A stretch of DNA of 35,545 nucleotides, from NCBI GenBank assembly GCA_012523365.1, contig JAAYIQ010000150.1, positions 1 to 35,545 on the forward strand. Reading direction: 5' to 3'. The DNA is from Clostridiaceae bacterium (GTDB lineage: Bacteria > Bacillota > Clostridia > Saccharofermentanales > Saccharofermentanaceae). Below are positions 1 through 8,579 of the stretch, piece by piece. Every line of letters starts with the position of its first letter. Positions within the stretch are counted from its first letter, which is position 1. The notes beneath the pieces were generated by a model. The model saw nothing but the letters and a program-made list of their open reading frames with translations. It did no database searches and had not been told where the DNA came from. The translations under genes and the position numbers were made by a program.

Positions 1-1
1 C

Positions 2-364
2 GGGACAGGAGTGCTTTTTATGGGGGACGCCGGATTTCCTACCGAAGAAAGGCTGATGACAGATGATGAAATCCGGTCGTTTTTATCCGAAAATACAGAT
101 ATAATTAAAGTTGGTCATCACGGCAGTAAGTACGCATCATCGGAGTTGTTTCTTTTTGCGTTGCTTCCGAAGGCCGCGGTAATATCGGTCGGGACGAACT
201 TTTACGGACATCCGACCGGAGAAGCAATCCACAGGATCGAGCAGTCCGGAGCAGACCTTTACCGGACGGATTTGGGCGGTGCGATAATCGTGGAAATTTT
301 CGAGGACAGGATCGGGATCAGAACGATGCTTCGGCAAGGGGATACCAGTGACAACAAAGGATAA
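2..364 (+). CDS. comEC: ComEC/Rec2 DNA uptake protein, C-terminal fragment
   Basis: This is the C-terminal ~120 residues of a protein whose start lies left of the window; the frame is open from base 2. It carries the end of a metallo-beta-lactamase-like domain: a GDAGF segment, then VGHHGSKYASS (the HHGS block typical of ComEC), then SVGTNFYGHPT and a closing YRTDLGGAIIVE strand. ComEC is the inner-membrane channel for single-stranded DNA in natural transformation, and this domain is its proposed cytosolic or periplasmic nuclease-like part. The gene overlaps the GTG start of holA by 17 bases, a comEC-holA pairing that is common in Bacillota and supports the call. Whether the full gene is intact cannot be judged from here. 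Confidence 0.88.
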   Translation, partial: GTGVLFMGDAGFPTEERLMTDDEIRSFLSENTDIIKVGHHGSKYASSELFLFALLPKAAVISVGTNFYGHPTGEAIHRIEQSGADLYRTDLGGAIIVEIFEDRIGIRTMLRQGDTSDNKG

Positions 365-1403
365 ACCAAATAAGGAAAGTAAAGAGAAACTCCTCATCCT
401 GAATTATGCCGGACTTGCTTCCGATATTAAGTCGGGCCTGATTCGCCCCGTGTATTTATTGGCCGGTGAGGAGGAGTACCTGCTCGACAAGGTGTTGACT
501 GCGATCAAGAAACGCGTTTTGTCCGAAGGATCCGGAGAAGCGGATCTTTATATATCGGACCGGGCTTCCGGGGGAATTGAGTCGGATGAATTGAGGAGTC
601 TTTTATATACTCCGCCTTTTCTTTCATCCCGGAGATTGACGATTCTAAAGAACACCGGTTTGTTTTCTTCGCGATACCCCGAGAATCCCGAACAATTGAA
701 GGTTCTGTCTTCATTATTTATGGGATTGCCTGAATTTTCCTGCGCAATTTTTGTCGAACCCAAGATCGACAAGCGCAGGAAATACCTTCTGGAGATCATA
801 TCGGGAATAGGTGTCATTGCCGATATCGGACGTCAAAAGGATACAGAGCTTTTTTCCTGGGTGTCCGGTATGATGAAACGTGATAATATTCGCATCACTC
901 CGGATGCCGTTGCCAGCCTTTTGGATCGTACCGAGAGAAACATGAGAGTACTGGATCAGGAGACACGGAAAGTAATCCTTTACTGTCAAGCCAACACCAT
1001 CAATGTTGCGGATCAAGAGTTGGTCGAGAAGGTTTCCATTCCGGATTTGCGCGGTTCGGTTTTCAAAATGATGGATGCGATCGGAATGCGGAGAACAGAG
1101 GACGCCCTCTTAATATTTGACAAACTGATTTCGCTCCGCGAACCGATTACCAAGATCCGGTTTCTCCTCTCCAAGCATATCCGGCATTTAATTTGCGCAA
1201 AGGAACTCGGCAAGGCAGATATTGTTTCTGCACAAATCAAAGTTCTTCCATTTGTCGCGCGTAATTTGGTGAATCAATCCAGACTCTTTTCTTCTGAAGA
1301 GTTGGTTGCTTTATACCGGCGATGTTATGAATCCGATGTTCTTTTTAAATCAGGTCGTATGGAGGAGAGACAGTCATTGGAGTGGGTCTTGTTTTCGGTT
1401 TAA
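348..1403 (+). CDS. holA: DNA polymerase III subunit delta
   Basis: 351 residues, normal length for HolA, the clamp-loader subunit that opens the beta sliding clamp. The N-terminal part has the family hallmark PVYLLAGEEEYLLDKVL (AAA-like module I), followed by the FLSSRRLTIL segment, and the C-terminal half has the helical collar region (RGSVFKMMDAIGMRRTEDAL, then LLSKHIRHLI). The start is a GTG at 348 with an AAGGGG ribosome binding site 6 bases upstream; it sits inside the 3' end of comEC, so the two are probably translationally coupled. rpsT, which often follows holA in Bacillota, is not present here. Confidence 0.9.
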   Translation: MTTKDKPNKESKEKLLILNYAGLASDIKSGLIRPVYLLAGEEEYLLDKVLTAIKKRVLSEGSGEADLYISDRASGGIESDELRSLLYTPPFLSSRRLTILKNTGLFSSRYPENPEQLKVLSSLFMGLPEFSCAIFVEPKIDKRRKYLLEIISGIGVIADIGRQKDTELFSWVSGMMKRDNIRITPDAVASLLDRTERNMRVLDQETRKVILYCQANTINVADQELVEKVSIPDLRGSVFKMMDAIGMRRTEDALLIFDKLISLREPITKIRFLLSKHIRHLICAKELGKADIVSAQIKVLPFVARNLVNQSRLFSSEELVALYRRCYESDVLFKSGRMEERQSLEWVLFSV

Positions 1404-1452
1404 AGCCCTCTGTCGTAACGGATCGGTGTTACGCTCCGAAGTTCTTTATTCA

Positions 1453-1481
1453 TTGACGCCTCACACCCGATAATGTAGTAT
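1453..1481 (+). promoter_or_regulatory. Sigma-A type promoter for icd
   Basis: TTGACG at 1453-1458, a 17-base spacer and TAGTAT at 1476-1481, directly preceded by TG. It lies 36 bases upstream of the icd start and would begin a new transcription unit after holA. Confidence 0.6.
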
Positions 1482-1516
1482 AAACGAGATCAAAATTCAG
1501 TCTGGAGGAATCGAAA

Positions 1517-2713
1517 ATGTCAAAAATCGTGATGAAAACACCGCTAGTCGAGATGGACGGAGACGAAATGACCCGGATTATCTGGCAACAGATCAAGGAC
1601 ATTGTCATCCAACCTTTCGTTGACTTGAAGACCGAGTATTTTGATCTTTCACTTGTGAATCGTGATTTGACGGATGATCAGGTGACTGTTGATTCCGCAA
1701 ACCGGACACGAGAGCTCGGTGTGGCCGTCAAGTGTGCTACGATCACGCCGAATGCTCAACGAATGGAAGAGTACAGTCTTAAAAAGATGTGGAAGAGCCC
1801 GAACGGCACCATTCGTGCAATTCTCGACGGAACCGTATTTCGCGCACCGATCCTTGTAGACGGAATCACCCCCTTTGTTTCATCTTGGAAAAAGCCGATT
1901 ACCATCGCACGTCATGCATACGGAGACATTTACAGAGATGCCGAGATGACGGTATCGGGGCCATCTACGGCAGAATTGATTGTTACATATCCGAATGGTC
2001 AGACTCAAATAAAGAAGATTCATGAATTTTCAGGCCCCGGAATTATTCTCGGAATGCATAACACGGATGAGTCCATTGGCGCGTTTGCGCGCTCTTGTTT
2101 CCGTTTTGCTCTCGACGTCGCTCAGGACCTCTGGTTCGCGACAAAGGACACGATCTCCAAGACATATGATCATCGTTTCAAAGATATTTTTCAGGAGATT
2201 TACAATAAAGAGTTCCAGACGCTTTTTGAGAAGGCCGGTATTTCATATTTTTATACGCTGATCGATGATGTGGTCGCTCGTGTGATGCGTTCGGAAGGCG
2301 GATTTGTGTGGGCGTGCAAGAATTATGACGGGGATGTTATGTCCGATATGCTCGCTTCCGCTTGCGGAAGCCTCGCAATGATGACATCTGTTCTGGTTTC
2401 TCCGGACGGCAAATACGAATACGAAGCGGCTCATGGAACGGTTACGCGACACTACTACCGCCATTTGAAAGGTGAAGCGACCTCAACCAATCCGATCGCT
2501 ACTCTGTTTGCCTGGACAGGTGCGCTTCGTAAGCGTGCCCAATTGGACTCGCTACCTGATCTTGAGGACTTCGCGAACCGGGTTGAGAAGGCATCGATTG
2601 ATACGATCGGAAGCGGTATGATTACAAAGGATTTAGATGCGCTATTGGATCATCCCAACAAGATGACCGTGAACACATCCGAATTTCTTAAGAATATTGC
2701 GTCCAGATTATAA
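1517..2713 (+). CDS. icd: NADP-dependent isocitrate dehydrogenase
   Basis: 398 residues of the homodimeric, eukaryotic-like isocitrate dehydrogenase subfamily, which oxidises isocitrate to 2-oxoglutarate and CO2 with NADP+. Seen in the sequence: [10 protein letters not shown] near the N-terminus, GTVFRAPI, the RHAYGDIYR segment with the catalytic Tyr, ATKDT holding the catalytic Lys, LIDDVVA and [10 protein letters not shown] with the metal-binding aspartates, and [11 protein letters not shown], whose Arg-His pair is the NADP phosphate-binding element in this subfamily. A GGAGG site precedes the ATG. In a fermentative anaerobe it probably supplies 2-oxoglutarate for glutamate and NADPH rather than running a full TCA cycle; that last point is inference. 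Confidence 0.95.
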   Translation: MSKIVMKTPLVEMDGDEMTRIIWQQIKDIVIQPFVDLKTEYFDLSLVNRDLTDDQVTVDSANRTRELGVAVKCATITPNAQRMEEYSLKKMWKSPNGTIRAILDGTVFRAPILVDGITPFVSSWKKPITIARHAYGDIYRDAEMTVSGPSTAELIVTYPNGQTQIKKIHEFSGPGIILGMHNTDESIGAFARSCFRFALDVAQDLWFATKDTISKTYDHRFKDIFQEIYNKEFQTLFEKAGISYFYTLIDDVVARVMRSEGGFVWACKNYDGDVMSDMLASACGSLAMMTSVLVSPDGKYEYEAAHGTVTRHYYRHLKGEATSTNPIATLFAWTGALRKRAQLDSLPDLEDFANRVEKASIDTIGSGMITKDLDALLDHPNKMTVNTSEFLKNIASRL

Positions 2714-2729
2714 GCAGCGGGAGAAATAC

Positions 2730-3245
2730 ATGAACTATTACGATACATGGATTCAAAGATCAGAGGATAACTCCAACCAAACTCTTTATGCCGCATATAT
2801 CAACACATATTATGATAAAGAAAAGTCGGCGTATGCCAAAATACTCGATTTATATCCTGATCAGCAGTCGATCATCGGTACGAATGCTTTGGATTTAGCC
2901 GGCTTCCTCGGATATGGGACGGACGAGATGGACCTGTTTCTGGGCTTTCTGGACGGGATTAACCCGAGCCTTGATGAGCAGTTGGATTTGTCCGGAATTG
3001 CCGATGAATCTCCCGTCAGTCTCAAGATAGATTACGAGAAATTGTACGTGAACATGAGAGATGCGAAGGCAGATTGGTTATACTGTTTGTCTGCATGGAA
3101 AAATGTCTATACGCAGGATGAGCGGGATCGGCTTTCTGTCCGCCACAGGGAATCTAAGCTTGTAAGGACAGAGAAGGTGGGACGTAATGATCCCTGCCCT
3201 TGCGGGAGCGGAAAAAAGTATAAGCAATGTTGCATGAATAAATAG
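2730..3245 (+). CDS. Small SEC-C zinc-motif protein
   Basis: 171 residues starting at the ATG at 2730, chosen because GGGAG lies just upstream; an in-frame start 33 bases earlier would overlap icd without a ribosome binding site. The C-terminus is a clear SEC-C motif, [18 protein letters not shown], the C-x-C-x8-C-C zinc knuckle also found at the end of SecA, where it binds zinc and contacts SecB or ribosomes. The N-terminal ~145 residues are acidic and alpha-helical in look, with many Tyr and Asp, and are not recognised. It follows icd by 16 bases and is probably co-transcribed. The exact role is unknown. Confidence 0.8.
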   Translation: MNYYDTWIQRSEDNSNQTLYAAYINTYYDKEKSAYAKILDLYPDQQSIIGTNALDLAGFLGYGTDEMDLFLGFLDGINPSLDEQLDLSGIADESPVSLKIDYEKLYVNMRDAKADWLYCLSAWKNVYTQDERDRLSVRHRESKLVRTEKVGRNDPCPCGSGKKYKQCCMNK

Positions 3246-3298
3246 GATCGATGATTTCAGGTTATTTGTATTGAACCGAACTTGAAAGGCGGATAAAT

Positions 3299-3991
3299 AT
3301 GGATAACCGAATTTGTGAAATGCATGTCGGAACCCGGCCGTACGAACGGCTGGAACATCACGGAGCGTCGGCGTTATCCGACGCCGAATTGCTGGCGATA
3401 TTGATACGATCGGGATCGGGCGGCTTATCCGCACTTCAGGTGGCCGGCGAACTCTTGGCTCTGGATCATTCGGGGGAAGGTATATCTTTTCTGAAGGACC
3501 TGTCACTCGAGGAGATAAGATCATGCCGAGGCATGGGGAGAGTGAAGGCTTTGACGATTAAGTCCGCATTGGAGCTCGGCAAGAGATCAATGTTGATGAC
3601 TCCTTACTGGAAGAATACACAGATCAAGTCGCCTGAAGATGCAATTGCGCTTTTTGAATATCGAATGTCGGATTTAAGAAAAGAAGAAGTCCATGTCGTG
3701 CTCTTGGATACGCGCCACAGGCTCATTCGACATGTGGTTGTATCATCGGGCGGGTTGGCTTCGACGGGTGTTTTCCCCAGAGAACTTTTCCGCGAGGCAA
3801 TCAAGTCCAACGCATCAGCGATTGTTTTGGCGCATAATCATCCGAGCGGTGATCCCAAACCCAGTCAAGACGATATATCAACGACACAGTCGCTTCATAA
3901 GGCGGCCTCAATAATCGGTATCGATCTGATTGATCACATTATTGTCGGACGAGGTCGGTCAACGAGCATGAAACAAGAAGGATTGCTTTAG
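3299..3991 (+). CDS. radC: RadC family JAB-domain protein
   Basis: 230 residues, standard length. The N-terminal half is the helix-hairpin-helix-like UPF0758 region (RPYERLEHHGASALSDAELLAI, shortened here to key positions 14-35) followed by CRGMGRVKA. The C-terminal half has the JAMM-type metal motif HNHPSGDPKPSQDD at about residues 179-192, with both histidines and the closing aspartate present. The family is annotated as DNA repair RadC, but its enzymatic function is unproven. In Bacillota it commonly sits just before mreB/mreC, and here it precedes mreC directly. An AAAGGCGG site lies upstream of the ATG. Confidence 0.92.
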   Translation: MDNRICEMHVGTRPYERLEHHGASALSDAELLAILIRSGSGGLSALQVAGELLALDHSGEGISFLKDLSLEEIRSCRGMGRVKALTIKSALELGKRSMLMTPYWKNTQIKSPEDAIALFEYRMSDLRKEEVHVVLLDTRHRLIRHVVVSSGGLASTGVFPRELFREAIKSNASAIVLAHNHPSGDPKPSQDDISTTQSLHKAASIIGIDLIDHIIVGRGRSTSMKQEGLL

Positions 3992-4010
3992 CGAAATTTG
4001 AAATAGTCTG

Positions 4011-4019
4011 TGATATACT
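4011..4019 (+). promoter_or_regulatory. Extended -10 promoter for mreC
   Basis: TGATATACT, an extended -10 of the TGnTATACT kind, 57 bases before the mreC start and just after the radC stop. No good -35 is seen at 16-18 bases, as is usual for extended -10 promoters. Confidence 0.5.
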
Positions 4020-4075
4020 TGTAAATTGATCGGGGCTTTATCCGAATCATACTCAATCGGCATCTGAGGTGAACT

Positions 4076-4969
4076 TTGCGCAGGCTCTTCTCGAACAAAA
4101 TATTTATCGTTATTCTGATCACGCTTCTGGTGGTTGTGATTATTATTATGAGCACAATACCGGGAAATCCAATCAGAACGATAACCGCGCCGGTTTCTTT
4201 TGTGATCGATCCGATTCAAAAAGGTGTAAAGAGCGTCGGCGAAGGGATTACGGGTTTCTTTTCCGCCGTCACGGAGGGGATGGATATTCGAAAGGAAAAC
4301 GAAGAACTGAAAGCTGAAATTGCCCAACTCGAGTATCAGGTCGCTCAGGGAGAAGAAGCGATCCGCAGATGGGAAGAGCTGAAAGACGCCTTTCACATCA
4401 AGGATACTTTTGAAAATTATCGGATCATCGGTGCGCCCGTGTTAACGCGTGAGGCAGATGAGTGGTTCAGCGTGATTCGAATCGATCTGGGACAAAACGA
4501 CGGGTTTCTATTATTTCAAGACCAGTCCTGCGCGGTTGTGGATGCACGCATGAATTTGATCGGACGTATCATGACTTCCGAGCCGGAATCGTCAAAAGTT
4601 CTGCCTCTGCTTCACGAAGGTTTTTCGGTGAGCGCGAAAGTGAATACAGTGAACGGTGCCGTGGTTCGAGTCAGCGGAGAAACGACACTGAAACAAGACG
4701 GCTTGTGCAAAGTGACGCGAATCCCCGTTACCATTGATCTCAAGGTCGGAGATGAGTTGGTAACCAGCGGCCAGGGCGGGCTATTTCCCGCAGGAATCCC
4801 GATTGGCGTAATCATTTCGGTGGATTATTCTTCCGAATTGAATCGGACTGCGATTTTACAGCCATATGCAAACTTGAATGACATTAAGGATGTTTTCGTC
4901 ATGGTGCCCGAAGAAAATTCGGATACTACTGCGGATACGGAAGCTGTCAGTGTTGTGTCCCCCCGCTAG
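4076..4969 (+). CDS. mreC: Rod shape-determining protein MreC
   Basis: 297 residues. MreC is a bitopic membrane protein that links MreB and the peptidoglycan synthases on the outer face of the membrane. The start is a TTG with GAGGT 5 bases upstream; the next in-frame ATG would delete the membrane helix. Seen: a short basic N-terminus, a membrane segment at about residues 8-25, a coiled coil (KENEELKAEIAQLEYQVAQ) around residues 70-95, then the beta-barrel domain, including GGLFPAGIPIGVI, a strongly conserved MreC element. mreD follows after 55 bases. mreB is missing from its usual place between radC and mreC. Confidence 0.93.
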   Translation: MRRLFSNKIFIVILITLLVVVIIIMSTIPGNPIRTITAPVSFVIDPIQKGVKSVGEGITGFFSAVTEGMDIRKENEELKAEIAQLEYQVAQGEEAIRRWEELKDAFHIKDTFENYRIIGAPVLTREADEWFSVIRIDLGQNDGFLLFQDQSCAVVDARMNLIGRIMTSEPESSKVLPLLHEGFSVSAKVNTVNGAVVRVSGETTLKQDGLCKVTRIPVTIDLKVGDELVTSGQGGLFPAGIPIGVIISVDYSSELNRTAILQPYANLNDIKDVFVMVPEENSDTTADTEAVSVVSPR

Positions 4970-5024
4970 TCCGAATATCCAAACGGATCATCGTAATAAG
5001 CCTTAAAGTTCCGGAGATGTCGGG

Positions 5025-5642
5025 ATGAAAAAGAAAGAGATAATAAGAAAGTTCGTCGTATACGGCGTTTATATCATTTTTCTGTCTGCCTTACAGGTTT
5101 CTTTTTCCGATTCCTTTTCCATTAATGGACAGGTCGCGGATTTGATGCTGGTTTTTGTAATCCTGACCGGATACCTTTTCGGGCTCAAGGACGCAATTGT
5201 CGTCGGTCTGATTACCGGACTCCTTCGTGATTATTATGCCGGGCCCGCTTTTGAAGGCGGTACCGATCAGCCCGTCGCATTGTTAGGCCTCGGAATGCTT
5301 CTGATGTTATATGCGGGAGTCATTTCGTCCGTGTTGTTTACTAAAGCTTTTCATAGAAAATTGCCTCTTGGCTTCGTTCAGGTTATGATTGTTACCGTAA
5401 GTTACAAAGTGGTCGGACACGTGTTATTTGTTATTATGCTGGCAATATCCGGCAGAGGATCGGAGTATCTGTCTTTGTTTGAGATCGTAACGGACAGCCT
5501 AATTCCGCAAATGATCGTTAATCTCTTGGCAACGGCTCCGATTTTGTTAATGTTGCGGTACATGGGTCCCTACAAGAATGGGATAAATAAGAGATTGCTT
5601 TTGGGTTCGGGTGAAACGGAGAATTTATGGCGAACAAATTAA
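5025..5642 (+). CDS. mreD: Rod shape-determining protein MreD
   Basis: 205 residues, with about five hydrophobic membrane segments. It starts MKKKEIIRKFVVYGVYIIFL, contains the family-like FSINGQVADLMLVFVI segment and GLITGLLRDYYAGPAFE. MreD is the integral-membrane partner of MreC in the elongasome; its biochemical role is unclear. It ends 16 bases inside the next gene, so coupling with the PBP2 gene is likely. The middle region carries a somewhat longer loop (EGGTDQPV) than in well-known MreD proteins. Identification rests on topology and on the mreC/PBP2 neighbours. Confidence 0.88.
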   Translation: MKKKEIIRKFVVYGVYIIFLSALQVSFSDSFSINGQVADLMLVFVILTGYLFGLKDAIVVGLITGLLRDYYAGPAFEGGTDQPVALLGLGMLLMLYAGVISSVLFTKAFHRKLPLGFVQVMIVTVSYKVVGHVLFVIMLAISGRGSEYLSLFEIVTDSLIPQMIVNLLATAPILLMLRYMGPYKNGINKRLLLGSGETENLWRTN

Positions 5643-7945
5643 TCGATAATGGCTTATATGTTTTCGATCAGGAGAACACAGGCAGCGGCCGACCGGAAAA
5701 GATCAAGCCGATCGATCGTATCAGCGAGATCATCGGCAATCGGTTTGCGCTCATGGCTTTGGCTTATGTTGCCTTCGGCGTTGCGATTTTGATATATACA
5801 ATCACTTTGCAATTATCCGGTGCGGCCGGTTCCGGGGTATCCACAGATAAGGGTGTCCCCCGTCAATATACAGTGACCGCGCCGCGAGGAGATATCATTG
5901 ACAGAAACGGTGCCGTTCTAGCATCATCAGCTGAGGTAAATTCTCTGCTGTTGGCTGAAACCGGAATGGACGAGATCGCTTTGAACGAGATGCTTTTGGA
6001 ACTTTCTTATCTTTTCGATCAATATAACGCCACGCCGGTCTCGAAAATCAGAGATTACTTGTCGATTGAACCGTTTTCTTTTTTAAAAAACGATGAAGAC
6101 GTCACGATATGGCAGACCAGTAAAAACCTTTTTGAACTTCAGGAAGCTTCCGCGAATGTCGTCGTGACACATGCCGATAAATATGTGAAGTTGGATCCGC
6201 AGGTGTTTTTCTTATATCTTCGGAAAAAATTCAATATTGACGGAAACTATTCGAATGATGAAGCTTTTCGAATTATCATGTTCCGTTACCAGATCTTTGC
6301 GGATAGTTGGGCCTTCAAAACCGGAACACCTGTTCAAATCGCGACGGATGTTCCGGATGAGTTGATCAATCTTCTCTTGGAGCAAAACTATAAATACCAA
6401 GGTTTGATTGCTTCGAAGGATTACCGTCGAGTTTATTCTCCGATGGCCAAATGGTCCTCGCATGTGATCGGGTATGTCGGCAGTATTTCCCAGGAGAGAC
6501 TGGCTGAGCTGAAAGACCTTGGGTATTCGATCAATGACATTGTCGGGCAAGCAGGGATCGAGTCTCAAATGGAGCGATACCTTCACGGCCAAATCGGAAA
6601 GAAACCATATAATGTTTGGACCGATAATATGAGCGATGGCGCATTCTATTCCGAAATGATGGGCTTCAATCCGGTCCCCGGTGCGGATGTCTATCTGACC
6701 ATTGATTCGAGAGTTCAGAAGGCAGGATTAGACGCAATAAAAGACTATATTGAAAAAGCCGCCGAAGCCGCGAGCGATCCGAATAATCCGAAATACGGGT
6801 ATAAAACTGCCTCGGCAGGAGCATTTGTGGTATTGGACGTGAAAACCGGAGCCATCATCGGGATGGGTTCTTATCCCGATTTCGATCCGAATGACTTTAT
6901 TCTGGCAATGGAGGGAGATGCGCAAGCAAAAGAACAAGTTGAGTATTATCTCGGCGTCGGCGAATACAAAGAGATGACGGAAGCGGACATGCCTCTTTGG
7001 AATCGCGCGATTATGTCACAGTACGCTCCGGGATCCACATTCAAACTGGTCACGGCGCTTGCCGCTCTTGAAAACGGATTCATTACTCCCAATTCCAACA
7101 CCGTTGTCTGCATAAGCCCGATCAAGATCGGCGGCTATCCTTTTAAGTGCCTGGAGGAGCCGAACGGAGGTCACGGGCCGTTAACTCTTCGGCAAGGACT
7201 GGCTACATCCTGCAATATTTATTTTCAACGTCTCGGCTTCGAAACGGGAATCGACAATATCGACGCTATGGGTAAACAGTTGGGGCTCGGTGAGCTGAGC
7301 GGAATTGATCTGCCCGGAGAGAATTCCGGAATAAGGGCCAGCAGAGAAACAAAGCGACTTCTTCGCGAGAATATTCATGACAGGCTTTGGATGCAGGCCG
7401 ATACAGCTCAGAGCGCAATCGGACAATTCGATAACTGTTTCACAATTCTCCAGCTGGCAAGATATACGGCGGCAATTGCGACCAACACTCTGGTTACACC
7501 TCATATCATCAAAGAAGTCGTTTCGGAAGACGGAACCGTTCTTTATGAAGGCTCTACCGAAATCGTTCCGCTGAATTTCAATGAAGAGAACCTCGCAATC
7601 ATACGCGGCGGCATGAGGGATGTTGTTACTTATACTTACGGAACCGCTTACAAATTCCTGAACAAATTCATTACAACCACCAAAATCAAATTAGCGTGTA
7701 AGACGGGAACCGCGGAAACCGGATTCGAGGATCGCAGGAAGGAATTTTCGAACGGGTTGATTATCGGATATGCACCGGCGGAAGGTGAGCCTGAAATCGC
7801 CATCGCCCTGGTCGTCGAAAAGGGCGAGTGGGGATCATCGACGGCGGTTATTATGGAAAAGATTCTGATGGCGTATTTCGGAGTGCCGGATCCGAATTTA
7901 TCCCAACCCGAGAACACGACCCCGGTAATCGGAGATATGTCATAA
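5627..7945 (+). CDS. mrdA: Penicillin-binding protein 2 (class B transpeptidase)
   Basis: 772 residues; transpeptidase that cross-links peptidoglycan during cell elongation, working with MreCD and a RodA-type glycosyltransferase. One membrane helix at about residues 40-62 anchors it. The N-terminal PBP dimer domain follows (TAPRGDIIDRNGAVLASS). The three penicillin-binding motifs are intact: STFK with nucleophile Ser at about 470, SCN at about 528-530, and KTGT from about 692. It is somewhat longer than the typical 600-700 residues, with a cytoplasmic leader of ~35 residues and an insert in the N-terminal domain. It overlaps mreD by 16 bases. No rodA is found in the window. Confidence 0.93.
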   Translation: MANKLIDNGLYVFDQENTGSGRPEKIKPIDRISEIIGNRFALMALAYVAFGVAILIYTITLQLSGAAGSGVSTDKGVPRQYTVTAPRGDIIDRNGAVLASSAEVNSLLLAETGMDEIALNEMLLELSYLFDQYNATPVSKIRDYLSIEPFSFLKNDEDVTIWQTSKNLFELQEASANVVVTHADKYVKLDPQVFFLYLRKKFNIDGNYSNDEAFRIIMFRYQIFADSWAFKTGTPVQIATDVPDELINLLLEQNYKYQGLIASKDYRRVYSPMAKWSSHVIGYVGSISQERLAELKDLGYSINDIVGQAGIESQMERYLHGQIGKKPYNVWTDNMSDGAFYSEMMGFNPVPGADVYLTIDSRVQKAGLDAIKDYIEKAAEAASDPNNPKYGYKTASAGAFVVLDVKTGAIIGMGSYPDFDPNDFILAMEGDAQAKEQVEYYLGVGEYKEMTEADMPLWNRAIMSQYAPGSTFKLVTALAALENGFITPNSNTVVCISPIKIGGYPFKCLEEPNGGHGPLTLRQGLATSCNIYFQRLGFETGIDNIDAMGKQLGLGELSGIDLPGENSGIRASRETKRLLRENIHDRLWMQADTAQSAIGQFDNCFTILQLARYTAAIATNTLVTPHIIKEVVSEDGTVLYEGSTEIVPLNFNEENLAIIRGGMRDVVTYTYGTAYKFLNKFITTTKIKLACKTGTAETGFEDRRKEFSNGLIIGYAPAEGEPEIAIALVVEKGEWGSSTAVIMEKILMAYFGVPDPNLSQPENTTPVIGDMS

Positions 7946-8009
7946 TTGCGATTTGATTTTCGGCTTCATACCCGCCCGATTTTACATTCCATTTACAGAA
8001 CGGATTTTG

Positions 8010-8038
8010 TTGAAGTTTAGTATCAATATTTGTACAAT
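8010..8038 (+). promoter_or_regulatory. Promoter for the MgsA-like gene
   Basis: TTGAAG at 8010-8015, a 17-base spacer and TACAAT at 8033-8038; the coding start follows 30 bases later. Confidence 0.6.
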
Positions 8039-8068
8039 GATATGGAACCGTTTAATCGGGAGGCGTAC

Positions 8069-8461
8069 ATGAAAATTGTCCTGTTGGCTGACAGCCGCAA
8101 GAATGAACTTCTGGTAAATTTCTGTATTGCTTATTCGCCGCTTTTGGCGAATCATTTGCTGTTTTCTCTTATGAATACCGCCGCTCTTTTGGAGGCATCC
8201 ACTGAGTTACAGATCAACGGAATATCTACCGACTATTCCGGCGGTTTCGATCAACTTGCTTCAAGAACCATGTTTAATGAGATCGACGCCGTGATCTATT
8301 TAAGAGACACGCAATATCCCGGATACGATGATCCGAATCCGCTTCTGAAAGCCTGCGACTATAACAGCATTCCGTATGCGACCAATCTTGCGAGTGCGGA
8401 GATTCTGATACTATCCATTGATCGCGGTGATTTGGACTGGCGCGAGTTGGTTCGCGATTAG
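8069..8461 (+). CDS. Methylglyoxal synthase-like protein, catalytic residues altered
   Basis: 130 residues from the ATG at 8069, which has a GGGAGG site; the open frame extends 13 codons further upstream but without a good site. The whole length aligns by eye with MgsA (dihydroxyacetone phosphate to methylglyoxal): MKIVLLA strand, AYSPLL, YSGGFDQL in place of the GGDQQ block (Asp61 kept), EIDAVIYLRD, and IPYATNLASAEIL closely matching the MgsA end. However, the phosphate loop TGTTG reads MNTAA, the N-terminal AHD His is absent, and the PHxPD segment with the catalytic His reads YPGYDDPNP. It is therefore an MGS-fold protein that may be inactive or have another ligand. The gene has its own promoter and sits after the mre/PBP2 cluster, a place where mgsA is found in some Clostridia. 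Confidence 0.7.
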   Translation: MKIVLLADSRKNELLVNFCIAYSPLLANHLLFSLMNTAALLEASTELQINGISTDYSGGFDQLASRTMFNEIDAVIYLRDTQYPGYDDPNPLLKACDYNSIPYATNLASAEILILSIDRGDLDWRELVRD

Positions 8462-8542
8462 TTCATCGTAGTTTCATTTTTTATATTGTCATATTTCATG
8501 CATTTCTGTTCACAATTCCTCAGATTTCTTTACGTTTTATAG

Positions 8543-8551
8543 TGTTATAAT
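8543..8551 (+). promoter_or_regulatory. Extended -10 promoter for the MBL hydrolase-pheS-pheT unit
   Basis: TGTTATAAT, a perfect extended -10, 29 bases upstream of the MBL-fold gene. The upstream stretch is AT-rich with no clear -35. Confidence 0.6.
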
Positions 8552-8579
8552 TTCACTAGAAAACATTTGGGAGTGTGTT

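Noticed and set aside
1414-1433. Hairpin CGTAAC/GTTACG between holA and icd
   Set aside because: Only six base pairs and no T-run after it, so it is too weak to call as a terminator.
3078-3524. 148-codon minus-strand open frame opposite radC and the SEC-C gene
   Set aside because: It overlaps two genes with clear motifs, has no recognisable domain and no ribosome binding site.
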